A stretch of DNA of 10,368 nt from Planctomycetota bacterium (GTDB taxonomy: Bacteria; Planctomycetota; Phycisphaerae; UBA1845; PWPN01): NCBI GenBank assembly GCA_020346805.1, contig CP070790.1, positions 193,357-203,724 of the forward strand, read 5' to 3'. Made by a program: the position numbers and the translations under genes. How positions within the stretch are numbered: position 1 is the stretch's first letter; each line of letters begins with the position of its first letter. Shown in pieces: positions 1 through 7,600 of this stretch. A model generated the notes under the pieces. That model was not told the DNA's origin. It searched no databases and saw only the letters and a list, made by a program, of their open reading frames with translations.

Positions 1-1
1 C

Positions 2-1156
2 AGGGCGGACGAATGCGATCTTCTCTATGGTTCCTCGACCGATTGCAACCATAATCAGATTCCCGATGATTGCGAACTGGACTCCGACGGCGATGGATTA
101 ATTGACGTTTGTGATAACTGTCCGCAGGCCGAGAATCCTGATCAGGCTGATAATGACGGGGACGGGCAGGGTGATGCTTGTGATGACGACGATGATAATG
201 ATGGGGTACTCGATGTTGATGACAATTGCCCCTTGACCGCCAATCCGGATCAAAATAATAGCGATGGCGATGATGTTGGGGATGTATGTGATAATTGTTC
301 CAATACTATTGGTGGTATACCTGTAGATGAGTTTGGTTGTCCACCGGAAATCCTGGGCGATTTCAACGGTGATGGTGATGTGGATCAAGAGGACTTCGGC
401 CATATCCAGGCTTGTATGAATGGAGTGGGCAATCCGCCGGCCAATCCCGGTTGTCAGAATGCCGATCTGGAGGGCGACAATGATATTGATCAGAGTGACT
501 TGGTTATATTTAATGATTGTATGAGCGGAGCAAATGTGCCGGCGGATCCAGCCTGTTTTGTAATTTATGATACCCAGGGTCCGGAGTTAATAGCTGCCGT
601 TTCACGCAAGACTCATGGTTCAAGTATTGAGTATGATATTGATTTACCACTTAGTAGTTCGCAGGATCCTGGAGGTTGGTATCTGACTCATGGTGTTGAG
701 TGCAGGTTAGATGGGCCGACCAAAGTGATTTTGACTTTTAGCGAACCCATAGCAGCCGGCGATGATATCTTCAGCGGTATCGAGGTTCGTCTCTCTGCCG
801 GCAATTTGGGTAATGTGATGGTTGATGAGGATAAGATGACCATTGAAATGAGTGATGTACCGGATAAATCCTGTTTGTCTATTACAATTTCTAATGTTGA
901 AGATCTGAATGGTAATCCGTTAGTTGGTACTAATAGTGTGTATGTTCGTGTGTTGCTTGGCGATGTGAATAAGGACGGATTAGTCAACATATTCGACTTG
1001 GGTGATATTAAGTTTTATATAGAGAATAATAGCAAAATCAATTATGCAGTTGATGTAAACACGGATGCCATCATAGATTGTTCTGATATGGATGTAACTA
1101 AAACAAATTTATTTAGCAGTGCCCCTGCCTGCCTTACGGGTGGTGATAATAAATAA
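2..1156 (+). CDS. Secreted modular protein with TSP3 repeats, Ig-like module and two dockerin-like modules (5' partial)
   Basis: The reading frame is open from base 2, so the gene begins upstream and 384 codons are visible. The TTG at 233 lies inside the TSP3 array and is not a start. Modules in order, by visible residue: a planctomycete-type CNHNQIPDDCE element (15-25); thrombospondin type 3 calcium repeats rich in DxDGDG and DNCP (28-99); a cysteine-containing dockerin-like module with a GDGDVDQEDF core (119-185); an Ig-like module with SRKTHG (201-206), ECR (233-235) and VILTFSEPI (242-250); and a second, classical dockerin-like module with paired calcium loops (DVNKDGLVNIFDL and DVNTDAIIDCSDM, 319-372). 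It ends at TAA 1154-1156 with no PEP-CTERM or sortase signal. No catalytic domain is visible. The likely role is an extracellular calcium-dependent structural or adhesive protein. Modular identity is well supported; function is inference. Confidence 0.85.
   Translation, partial: RADECDLLYGSSTDCNHNQIPDDCELDSDGDGLIDVCDNCPQAENPDQADNDGDGQGDACDDDDDNDGVLDVDDNCPLTANPDQNNSDGDDVGDVCDNCSNTIGGIPVDEFGCPPEILGDFNGDGDVDQEDFGHIQACMNGVGNPPANPGCQNADLEGDNDIDQSDLVIFNDCMSGANVPADPACFVIYDTQGPELIAAVSRKTHGSSIEYDIDLPLSSSQDPGGWYLTHGVECRLDGPTKVILTFSEPIAAGDDIFSGIEVRLSAGNLGNVMVDEDKMTIEMSDVPDKSCLSITISNVEDLNGNPLVGTNSVYVRVLLGDVNKDGLVNIFDLGDIKFYIENNSKINYAVDVNTDAIIDCSDMDVTKTNLFSSAPACLTGGDNK
83..298 (+). repeat. Thrombospondin type 3 repeat array (within the first CDS)
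   Basis: Three successive Asp-rich units carry the TSP3 pattern: DSDGDGLIDVCDNCP, then DNDGDGQGDACDDDDDNDG leading to DDNCP, then NSDGDDVGDVCDNC. Alternate acidic positions bind calcium in known TSP3 repeats, and the paired cysteines fit the family. The high density of GAT and GAC codons makes this stretch look repetitive at the DNA level as well. Confidence 0.85.
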
Positions 1157-1404
1157 TCGATAGTGTTAACTGTTCGAATTTCATACCGGTAGTTTTATCA
1201 GTATTTAGTTCATCAATCATCCCAGTACTTGCCATGAATGCAGCGGTAGTGTTTTTAGCTGCTGATGTTGTCGGTAAATCCTAGCATGGACAAGTGGTTT
1301 TAAGACCGCTATCATATGTTCTTCATCAACCTGTGCGAATGTTTTGACCAATATATGAGTTTTGTGTCAGAGTATAGAAGATCGAAAAATACCAATATGA
1401 AACG

Positions 1405-2670
1405 ATGGGAAAATCTATGATGGTATCAGATAAGTTTCAGGTAACTGTCATTGGGGGGGGTATGATCACCGAGATCCAGCTTCTCCCTGTGCTCTACCAT
1501 ATGCAACGATCTGGTTTAATCAGCGATATTCACATTTGTGCCCTTGATGGGGCGCGCTTGGCCGAACTCCGATCGGCACAATCATTGGCCGGGGCGTTTC
1601 CCGGTCAGAGTTTCATTCCCCACCCGGATCCGGACAAAGTCGATCCCAAACAAAAGTGCCCTGATCTGTACAAAGAGGTCCTGGCTGGAGCCCTCAAAGG
1701 CAGTATTGCCGTTATCGCCACTCCGGATCAGTTGCATTATGAGATGCTTCAGGTTGCGATAGATTGCGACCTGCATGTTTGCATAGTTAAACCGCTGGTT
1801 CTTAAATACGCCCAGGCTGAGGATATCGCCAAGCGAGCTTACGAACGCGGCCTTCTGATCGGTATTGAATATCATAAACGTTTCGACCATCGCAGTCTCA
1901 TGGCCCGCAAGGCCTATCGGGAGGGCAGACTCGGTGAGTTTCGATTGGCGCAGGCCCAGATGATTGAGCCGTACTACTATCGCGATTCAAACTTCCAGAA
2001 TTGGTGCACTTGTGAAAACACCGACATGTTTACTTATGTCGGGTGTCATTACGTCGATCTGGTGGCCTTCATTACCGGATTGAAGCCGGTCTCTGTCAGC
2101 GTTTACGGTATTCGCGATCGTTATCCCAACGGCAATGAGGGTTTCCTCTGGACTGATGGGCGAGTGATCTGGGAAAATGGTGCTTCGCTTAGCGTGGTCG
2201 ATGCCATAGGTTATCCCAGCGGGGCAGCTGGCGGCAACGCCCAAGGTCTCACTATGTGGTGTCAAGGAGACGAAGACGCCGCCCTTTTGGTTCATGATGA
2301 TCAGTTTCGTGGTGTCAAATGTCACTACAATACTGCAGGTAACCAGCCCGGTGATACAAAATATGCCGAGCCGAATCCGGATTACTTCCAACTGATCGAT
2401 CAGGGCGGTGTTGGTTTGACACCAGTCGGTTACGGTTGTCGCAGTGTCGAGTATATTATTCAATCCTGCCTGCGGGCCGCGAGTTCATCAAGTCTTACCG
2501 AACGCCAAAAACTCATTCGCCAATACGACAAGGAAGGTATTATGGCCACACCGGGCAACAGCAGCTACAACGAACTGGTTATCGAGGCTGCTCGAATGAG
2601 TATATTGAATGGTGGTCGTGAAGTTGTGATCGATAATAAAACTCCCTCCGTTCGATTTCGTGATTTCTGA
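1405..2670 (+). CDS. Gfo/Idh/MocA family NAD(P)-dependent oxidoreductase
   Basis: The protein has 421 residues, slightly longer than the usual 330-400 for the family. An N-terminal Rossmann fold opens with beta strand VTVIGGGMIT (13-22, glycine-rich dinucleotide loop). VIATPDQLHYEM (103-114) matches the family's second cofactor-contact segment. The family EKP motif appears as VKP (128-130), keeping the catalytic-type Lys129. IGIEYHKRFD (152-161) and GCHYVDL (213-219, with His215 and Asp218) mark the substrate-binding alpha/beta domain. Reactions in this family interconvert a hydroxyl and a ketone on sugars, cyclitols or related compounds; the substrate here is unknown. ATGs at 1405, 1417 and 1420 are all possible starts and none has a clear Shine-Dalgarno, so the exact N-terminus is uncertain by up to five residues. 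The aminotransferase gene follows after 51 bases, suggesting an operon. No signal peptide is seen, so it is probably cytoplasmic. Confidence 0.9.
   Translation: MGKSMMVSDKFQVTVIGGGMITEIQLLPVLYHMQRSGLISDIHICALDGARLAELRSAQSLAGAFPGQSFIPHPDPDKVDPKQKCPDLYKEVLAGALKGSIAVIATPDQLHYEMLQVAIDCDLHVCIVKPLVLKYAQAEDIAKRAYERGLLIGIEYHKRFDHRSLMARKAYREGRLGEFRLAQAQMIEPYYYRDSNFQNWCTCENTDMFTYVGCHYVDLVAFITGLKPVSVSVYGIRDRYPNGNEGFLWTDGRVIWENGASLSVVDAIGYPSGAAGGNAQGLTMWCQGDEDAALLVHDDQFRGVKCHYNTAGNQPGDTKYAEPNPDYFQLIDQGGVGLTPVGYGCRSVEYIIQSCLRAASSSSLTERQKLIRQYDKEGIMATPGNSSYNELVIEAARMSILNGGREVVIDNKTPSVRFRDF
1453..1460 (+). repeat. G8 homopolymer inside the Rossmann glycine motif
   Basis: Eight consecutive G residues encode Gly17-Gly18 and the start of Gly19 of the oxidoreductase, about 48 bases after its start codon. 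The frame is intact in this copy. Such runs can slip in replication or be misread in sequencing. Confidence 0.9.
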
Positions 2671-2711
2671 ACTATTTACAAGGTATTGGTTAATTGAATT
2701 TATCAATATAT

Positions 2712-2716
2712 AAGGA
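2712..2716 (+). promoter_or_regulatory. Ribosome binding site of the aminotransferase gene
   Basis: AAGGA ends five bases before ATG 2722, a normal spacing. It lies in the short AT-rich 51-base gap after the oxidoreductase stop, consistent with translation from a shared transcript. Confidence 0.6.
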
Positions 2717-2721
2717 TAATT

Positions 2722-4086
2722 ATGGCAACCAAAGAATTCCCGCTTGAACCGCAAGAGGTCAAACCGGTATATACAAAATATCGTCGTATCCATACGCCAG
2801 TCCCTGTCCCCCAATCGATTGAACTGCTGCAGACACTAAGAGAGCTGGAACCACGGAGTATGGGCGGTCAGCCGCCGATTATCTGGCATCATGGTCGTGG
2901 TGCGACCATCAGCGATCCGTATGGTAATACATGGCTTGACTTCTCATCGGGTGTACTGGTAACGGGAACCGGGCATGCTCATCCGGAAATCATCAAGGCT
3001 ATTAAAGAGATGGCTGAGCAAGGATTATATCACGCTTACTGCTTTCCCACGGAAATACGCCTCCGCCTGATCGAAGAATTATCCTCTTGGCTTCCAGCCC
3101 CGTTGAAACGCGTTTTCCTTTTGACTACCGGATCAGAAGCCACCGAATGCTGTATCAAGCTGGCGCGAACTCACGGTCAAAATATCGGTGGCGATAGGAA
3201 AAGCATTTTAGTAACCTTCGATAACTCATTTCACGGCCGTACTATGGGGGCCCAATTAGCCGGCGGGTGGGGCGGTCAGAAAAGCTGGCTCGGCGATTTG
3301 GATGAACGTTTCGTACAGGTTCCGTTTCCGGATGGTTTTCGCCAACAGGACACCAGCTTCGAGATATTCGAGAAATCCCTTGCCGATAAAGGAATTTCAC
3401 CGGATGATATCTGTGGGGTTATGAGTGAGACATATCAGGGTTGTAATGCTACTATTATACCAGCCCCCTATGCCCAGGATCTCCGTAAATGGTGTAACAA
3501 ATACCGTGCGTTGCTTATTTTGGATGAGGTCCAAGCCGGTTTTGGCCGAACCGGCAAACCTTTCGGTTTTTCCCACTTGGGTATTGTTCCCGATCTGGCT
3601 GCGTGCGGTAAAGGAATCTCCGGCGGTATGCCCTTATCCGCAGTTCTGGGTACTGAGGAACTCATGGGCATGTATGGTCCCGGTGAAATGACCAGCACAC
3701 ATTCGGCTAATCCCATTTGTGCCGCGGCCGCCCTGGCGAATTTACAGGTCATAAAGAAGGAGAATCTTATCGATAACGTCGTAAGAATGTCCCCGATGTT
3801 GGAGCAGGGATTACGGCGCATTCAGGAAACAGCAGGGGATAAAATTGGCCACATCGATTCCATCGGTTTGGTCGGGGCTATACAGTTCACCAGTCCGGGA
3901 ACAACGGATCCCAATCCGGAAATGGCATGGGAAATGGTACTCCGCGCTATCCAAAAAGGAGTGATGTTGTTCGCACCGGTTGGAGTAGGTGGTTGTGCCG
4001 TCAAGATAAATCCTCCATTGGTGATCAATGAAGACGCTCTGCAAGAAGGCCTCGAGGTTCTGGCAGGTATTGCGGCTGAACTCTAA
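2722..4086 (+). CDS. Class-III pyridoxal-phosphate-dependent aminotransferase
   Basis: The protein has 454 residues, the normal length for the class-III (GABA/ornithine aminotransferase, AGXT2-like) family. Visible landmarks: DPYGNTWLDFSSGV (65-78) in the N-terminal part; TTGSEA (135-140), the phosphate-binding turn; FHGRTMGA (170-177), with the His that stacks on the cofactor ring; LDEVQAGFGRTGK (267-279), where Asp268 should contact the pyridine nitrogen; CGKGISGGMPLSAVLG (295-310), where Lys297 is the predicted Schiff-base lysine; and THSANP (326-331), the second phosphate contact. All key residues are present, so it should be active and cytoplasmic. AAGGA at 2712-2716, five bases before the ATG, supports this start. 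The amino donor and acceptor cannot be assigned. Its place behind a dehydrogenase suggests alcohol-ketone-amine chemistry on a shared metabolite, which is inference. No specific subfamily such as GABA, taurine or ornithine is claimed. Confidence 0.93.
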   Translation: MATKEFPLEPQEVKPVYTKYRRIHTPVPVPQSIELLQTLRELEPRSMGGQPPIIWHHGRGATISDPYGNTWLDFSSGVLVTGTGHAHPEIIKAIKEMAEQGLYHAYCFPTEIRLRLIEELSSWLPAPLKRVFLLTTGSEATECCIKLARTHGQNIGGDRKSILVTFDNSFHGRTMGAQLAGGWGGQKSWLGDLDERFVQVPFPDGFRQQDTSFEIFEKSLADKGISPDDICGVMSETYQGCNATIIPAPYAQDLRKWCNKYRALLILDEVQAGFGRTGKPFGFSHLGIVPDLAACGKGISGGMPLSAVLGTEELMGMYGPGEMTSTHSANPICAAAALANLQVIKKENLIDNVVRMSPMLEQGLRRIQETAGDKIGHIDSIGLVGAIQFTSPGTTDPNPEMAWEMVLRAIQKGVMLFAPVGVGGCAVKINPPLVINEDALQEGLEVLAGIAAEL

Positions 4087-4108
4087 CCTTGATCGTAGCC
4101 CTGACGAA

Positions 4109-4153
4109 TTGCAGTTTTGATCTTGAATGATGATATCAGCAGCAAAACTGTAA
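4109..4153 (+). terminator. Inverted repeat after the aminotransferase gene, possible transcript 3' end
   Basis: TTGCAGTTTTG (4109-4119) pairs with CAAAACTGTAA (4143-4153) over 11 bp, with one G-U wobble, and can extend past a single bulge into AA/TT. The loop is 23 bases and the repeat starts 22 bases after the stop codon. There is no U-run behind it and the stem is AT-rich, so it is not a textbook intrinsic terminator. A 3'-end-stabilising hairpin is an equal option. Confidence 0.35.
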
Positions 4154-4357
4154 ATTATCAGTGATGGTTCATTCTACGTAGCAATTCAATCTTAGCTTAT
4201 GACATTCATTATAGATAGAATAAATCGGGAAAGGTACAATCTCGGGCCGATCAATTATCCTGTTTTGATTTAAGCTTGAACGAATAGTTGTTTTGCAACA
4301 GCTAAAAAATTATTTGATCTGATGTAAGGAAACTTTTTTTGATGTTCGCAGATTAGG

Positions 4358-4432
4358 GTATACAAATCGCGACCTATATGGGCTTGTATATACTGATATT
4401 GCCGAGTAACAAGGATTCCTGTGTATACAAAT
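4358..4432. repeat. Cluster of GTATAC-type palindromes, two in an identical 10-base repeat
   Basis: The 10-mer GTATACAAAT occurs at 4358-4367 and again at 4423-4432. Between them lies GTATATAC at 4386-4393. Each contains a perfect palindrome (GTATAC or GTATATAC), and all lie 250-320 bases upstream of the large secreted-protein gene. This could be an operator for a dimeric regulator, or chance in AT-rich DNA. Confidence 0.35.
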
Positions 4433-4665
4433 ATTGCACATACTATCGGCTGAAGATTTAGTGATGATTTTAATGGCTTATAAATATTATTTGTTTTTAT
4501 ATTTGACGGCCTAATATTTGTTTAAATTACGCATTTATTACGATAAAATAACGTTATATTTCTAGTTTAGTTTTATTGTGGGAATTATGCCTGAACGCTG
4601 GAATTCCATATGTGACGAGTAAACACTTCAATCGTAATTTTGTTCCTTTTTTGGCCATGTTACAT

Positions 4666-4674
4666 AAAGGAGGA
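4666..4674 (+). promoter_or_regulatory. Strong Shine-Dalgarno that decides the start of the large secreted protein
   Basis: AAAGGAGGA is nearly a full anti-16S match. From its last GG (4673) the ATG at 4677 is only 3 bases away, too close for a normal start. The in-frame ATG at 4683 is 9 bases away and fits well. Confidence 0.75.
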
Positions 4675-4682
4675 CGATGGAA

Positions 4683-7600
4683 ATGGAAACAGGAAGCAAA
4701 CTGATAAATGGTTGTTATTTGCTGGGGCGGGTTTTGGTTTTATCTGCTGTTTTGACATTGGGATTAAGTAATCCAACAGCAGCAGTAACCACTATTACCG
4801 ACACCTTTGCCGACGATAGTAGTAGTCTTAGAGATGATGGCGATACCCTCCAGGGTGTTACCACTGAAGTAGGCGGCGCTATTTGGGATGCTGAACCGGA
4901 TGTGATCTTCGTCCAGCCGGACGGGGTGGTTACCAATGAGCTTGAGCTGGTGGACGGCGCTGAGGGTATAGGGGCACATGTGCCGATCGACGGTAGCACA
5001 TTCCCGGCCGGGACCAAGTATTCAGTCAAAGTTGACGCCAGGTTCCAGCAGGCCGAGGGTGTTGACAACCCGGTGAATTATATCCAGATGGGTTTTATAG
5101 CCGAGGATGCGTTGTGGAACAGCTTTAACACACCGGGTTCGCTGCACGTGGTTGTTTATCACGACGGCAAAATAGATGTGAACTACGAAGGTAACCTGCT
5201 GGCAGATGAGAGCCATCCGAACTTCAATGCCTTTACGCTGGATTTGGACGGCTTCAACACCATCGAACTTGTATACCATGAAAATCTCTGCGCCGTTCAG
5301 GTATTTGTCAGCGGTACCAACGTATTTGTACCTCGTTTAACTCCGGGTCAGTATGTGCCCACCATCGGCAAGGCCGGTTTCCGGTGTGATACCCATCTTT
5401 CTACCGGTCCCGGTAATAATGTACCGGCGGGTACCGTTGAGTTTGATAACTTTGAAGTTACCGCCGACGACAGTACGGCCATCAGCGTGGTTGACGGACC
5501 GGTAGTTTGGGGCGGTCATACTTATTATCTGCTTTCTCCCAGTGGTTGGGCCGCCGCTCAGAAAAAGGCCCAAGAGCTCGGGGGGAATCTGATAACCATT
5601 GAGACCCAGGTGGAGAATGATTGGTTGTACAGTCAATGGGGTAATTATGATACCAGCGGTCTTGGTATTCCTCCATGCGGATCGGCCGGTGAGAACTGCC
5701 TTCTCTGTGACGTAGGTACAGCGGGTCTTATGGACGCCATGATGATTGGATACCATCAATCCGAACCGGTAGATCCCGGCGATGAACCGGCCAGGGCCTG
5801 GGAATGGGTCGGCGGCTCTTCGGCAATGTATACCAATTGGCATACCGGGAATCCGAACAATAGCAATAACTGCCCGACCACCGGCAGCGAAGCCAATATT
5901 GCGGTCATGCCCAATGCGGAATTTGGTACTACCGGCGGCCCATGGTTCTCCTGGACCAGCTATGCCACTGTGGCCCTGATGGGCGTGGTCGAAGTTGATG
6001 GAATAATTGACAATGGTTTCCGGGCGGATTGGATCTATACAACCGGTTTCATCAATCAACCTTATCCGGCTTCCGAACCACAACATCCCGTCCCAGGAAT
6101 TTATGCATTCGACGAGTATACCGGCGAACATAGGTTGACGGTTAGAAATGGCGAGTTTGATGAGGTCTGGGATACTCTCACCTTTTCGGGAACCGGTCTT
6201 GATGATGCCCGTATGTTCGCGGCTATTGCGTTTGATACTGATGAACCTTCCGACGGTTTAAAAGATGATGTGCTCATTATGGAACTCGATCCCGATGGTA
6301 TCGAGGTTAATTCGGCTTATCTGAGTGTAATAATTAATCCCATTAGTCCCCAACCGGTAGGCACCAATGTCGGCGTCGGTAACATGAGATATGACAGCGG
6401 TAACGATAATCTAATTATCAGTTTAACTCCGGATGAAACTACGACATCGACAGCGGTGGCCTACCAGTTCGACCTTGGTTTGAGCACTCTGATTGCCACG
6501 TTCACCGGACCTAACATTCACGGGCCAAATGTTGTATATAATGGATATGTAATAAACTCTTATCCGCACGTTGCCGTTAATCCCAAAGACAATTTGTTAT
6601 ACATGTGTGGTGTAAATCTGGGTCGGACGTCGAACTCCCACGATGGCGATCTTATTAGCTTTGACATTTCGAATCCCGCCGCCGGTTATACCGTTCTCAT
6701 CGACGGTACTACCGAAGGGGGCAATTGGGACTATCCGGTGTGTCCGATTTACCGTGGCCCGAACAACTCAGACGGTAGGGAAACACTGGTTATTACTCAG
6801 ATGGGATCAACTCCACACAACACTAGATACAAAGTGTTGGAATATTATATTGACACCTTGACTGAGCGGAAGGTCGCTTACGATGAAGAGAAATTCCCCT
6901 GGAACGGTCAGCTTGATGAGATTTCCGCCACGGTGATGGCTACCAAAAAATGGCCTCAGCAAAGCGGTTATGAACTGGACTCAGGGTATAACTTATACCT
7001 GCTTGATGATACGTTTCTCGATACTCTGCCGACTATCGGTCCTAATCCACCAGTGCCGGAAAAATGGCGCCGCTATGGGATGGCCGACATTGACAGCCCG
7101 GGATTTGTACCTATAAGCGTAACGCCGATCAGTGAACAGTATATAACTGTTTTTGTAGGCGATCCCAATCCAGCCGATATTCCCTATAAGGTGATAAACA
7201 AGAGTTACAGCAACAGCGTGAGCTATACGGCTGCCGAAGATGTCGATGTAGTATGGCTGGATCTGGATAAAACATTCGGAACTATCGCTTCCGGTAACGC
7301 CGATACGGTAAATGCTCAGTTCGTTGATGTGCCGAGCCTGTTGCCGGGTATCTATACTGCCAATCTGGTGTTCTCAGACGATTCAGCGACCAGTACCGTG
7401 TTATTCCGTACGATAATCCTGGAAGTCAAGGAATGTGATTGGACCGTCACCCCGAAATCAACCCAGTCACCGAAGGTTACCGGTGATATGACGGTATGGG
7501 GTAACTGTGCTACGCCGACTACTTACAATTTTAAAGTTACCAGCCTTGGCGGTTTACCTGTTTCGTATACTGTCCAAGAGTGGGATCCGGCAGGTGGTAC

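Larger units (their letters stand above)
4087..4676. other. 590-base intergenic region without a gene
   Basis: No credible open frame, tRNA or known riboswitch is recognised on either strand. It separates the metabolic gene pair from the secreted-protein pair and so probably holds the promoter of the latter. By my count, 4471-4560 has 18 G or C in 90 bases (20%), far below the flanking genes. It contains the inverted repeat at 4109-4153, a cluster of GTAT-AC palindromes at 4358-4432, and ends in a strong Shine-Dalgarno at 4666-4674. No promoter could be placed with confidence. Confidence 0.7.

Noticed and set aside
1293..1310. Small hairpin AGTGGT / ACCGCT in the gap after the first gene, as a terminator.
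   Set aside because: It has only six pairs, one of them G-U, with no U-run behind it and a position 137 bases after the stop.
1344..1378. TTGACC (1344-1349) and TATAGA (1373-1378) as a sigma-70 promoter for the oxidoreductase gene.
   Set aside because: The spacer is 23 bases, too long for a normal promoter, and no other -10 element fits TTGACC.
1987..2463. Minus-strand open frame of 158 codons inside the oxidoreductase gene.
   Set aside because: It lies wholly opposite conserved oxidoreductase sequence and shows no family motif or ribosome binding site of its own.
4287..4310. GTTG-TTTTG-CAAC hairpin followed by an A-run.
   Set aside because: A four-base stem is too weak. On the + strand it is followed by A, not U, and there is no gene on the other strand that it could terminate.
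4503..4549. TTGACG (4503-4508) with TAAAAT (4544-4549) as a promoter for the large secreted protein.
   Set aside because: The spacer is 35 bases. At the proper distance from TTGACG only poor -10 matches exist, and the region is so AT-rich that such hexamers are expected by chance.
5826..5880. Asn-rich loop in the C-type lectin-like domain (GNPNNSNN), considered as a variable region of a diversity-generating retroelement.
   Set aside because: Such variable regions are normally at the C-terminus of the target protein. Here the domain is internal, and no reverse transcriptase, template repeat or second near-copy of the region is in the window.
5337..6131. Long open frame on the minus strand inside the large gene (264 codons).
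   Set aside because: It is a shadow of the + strand coding region, with no recognisable domain. The + strand frame there encodes a clear C-type lectin-like domain with a signal peptide upstream.
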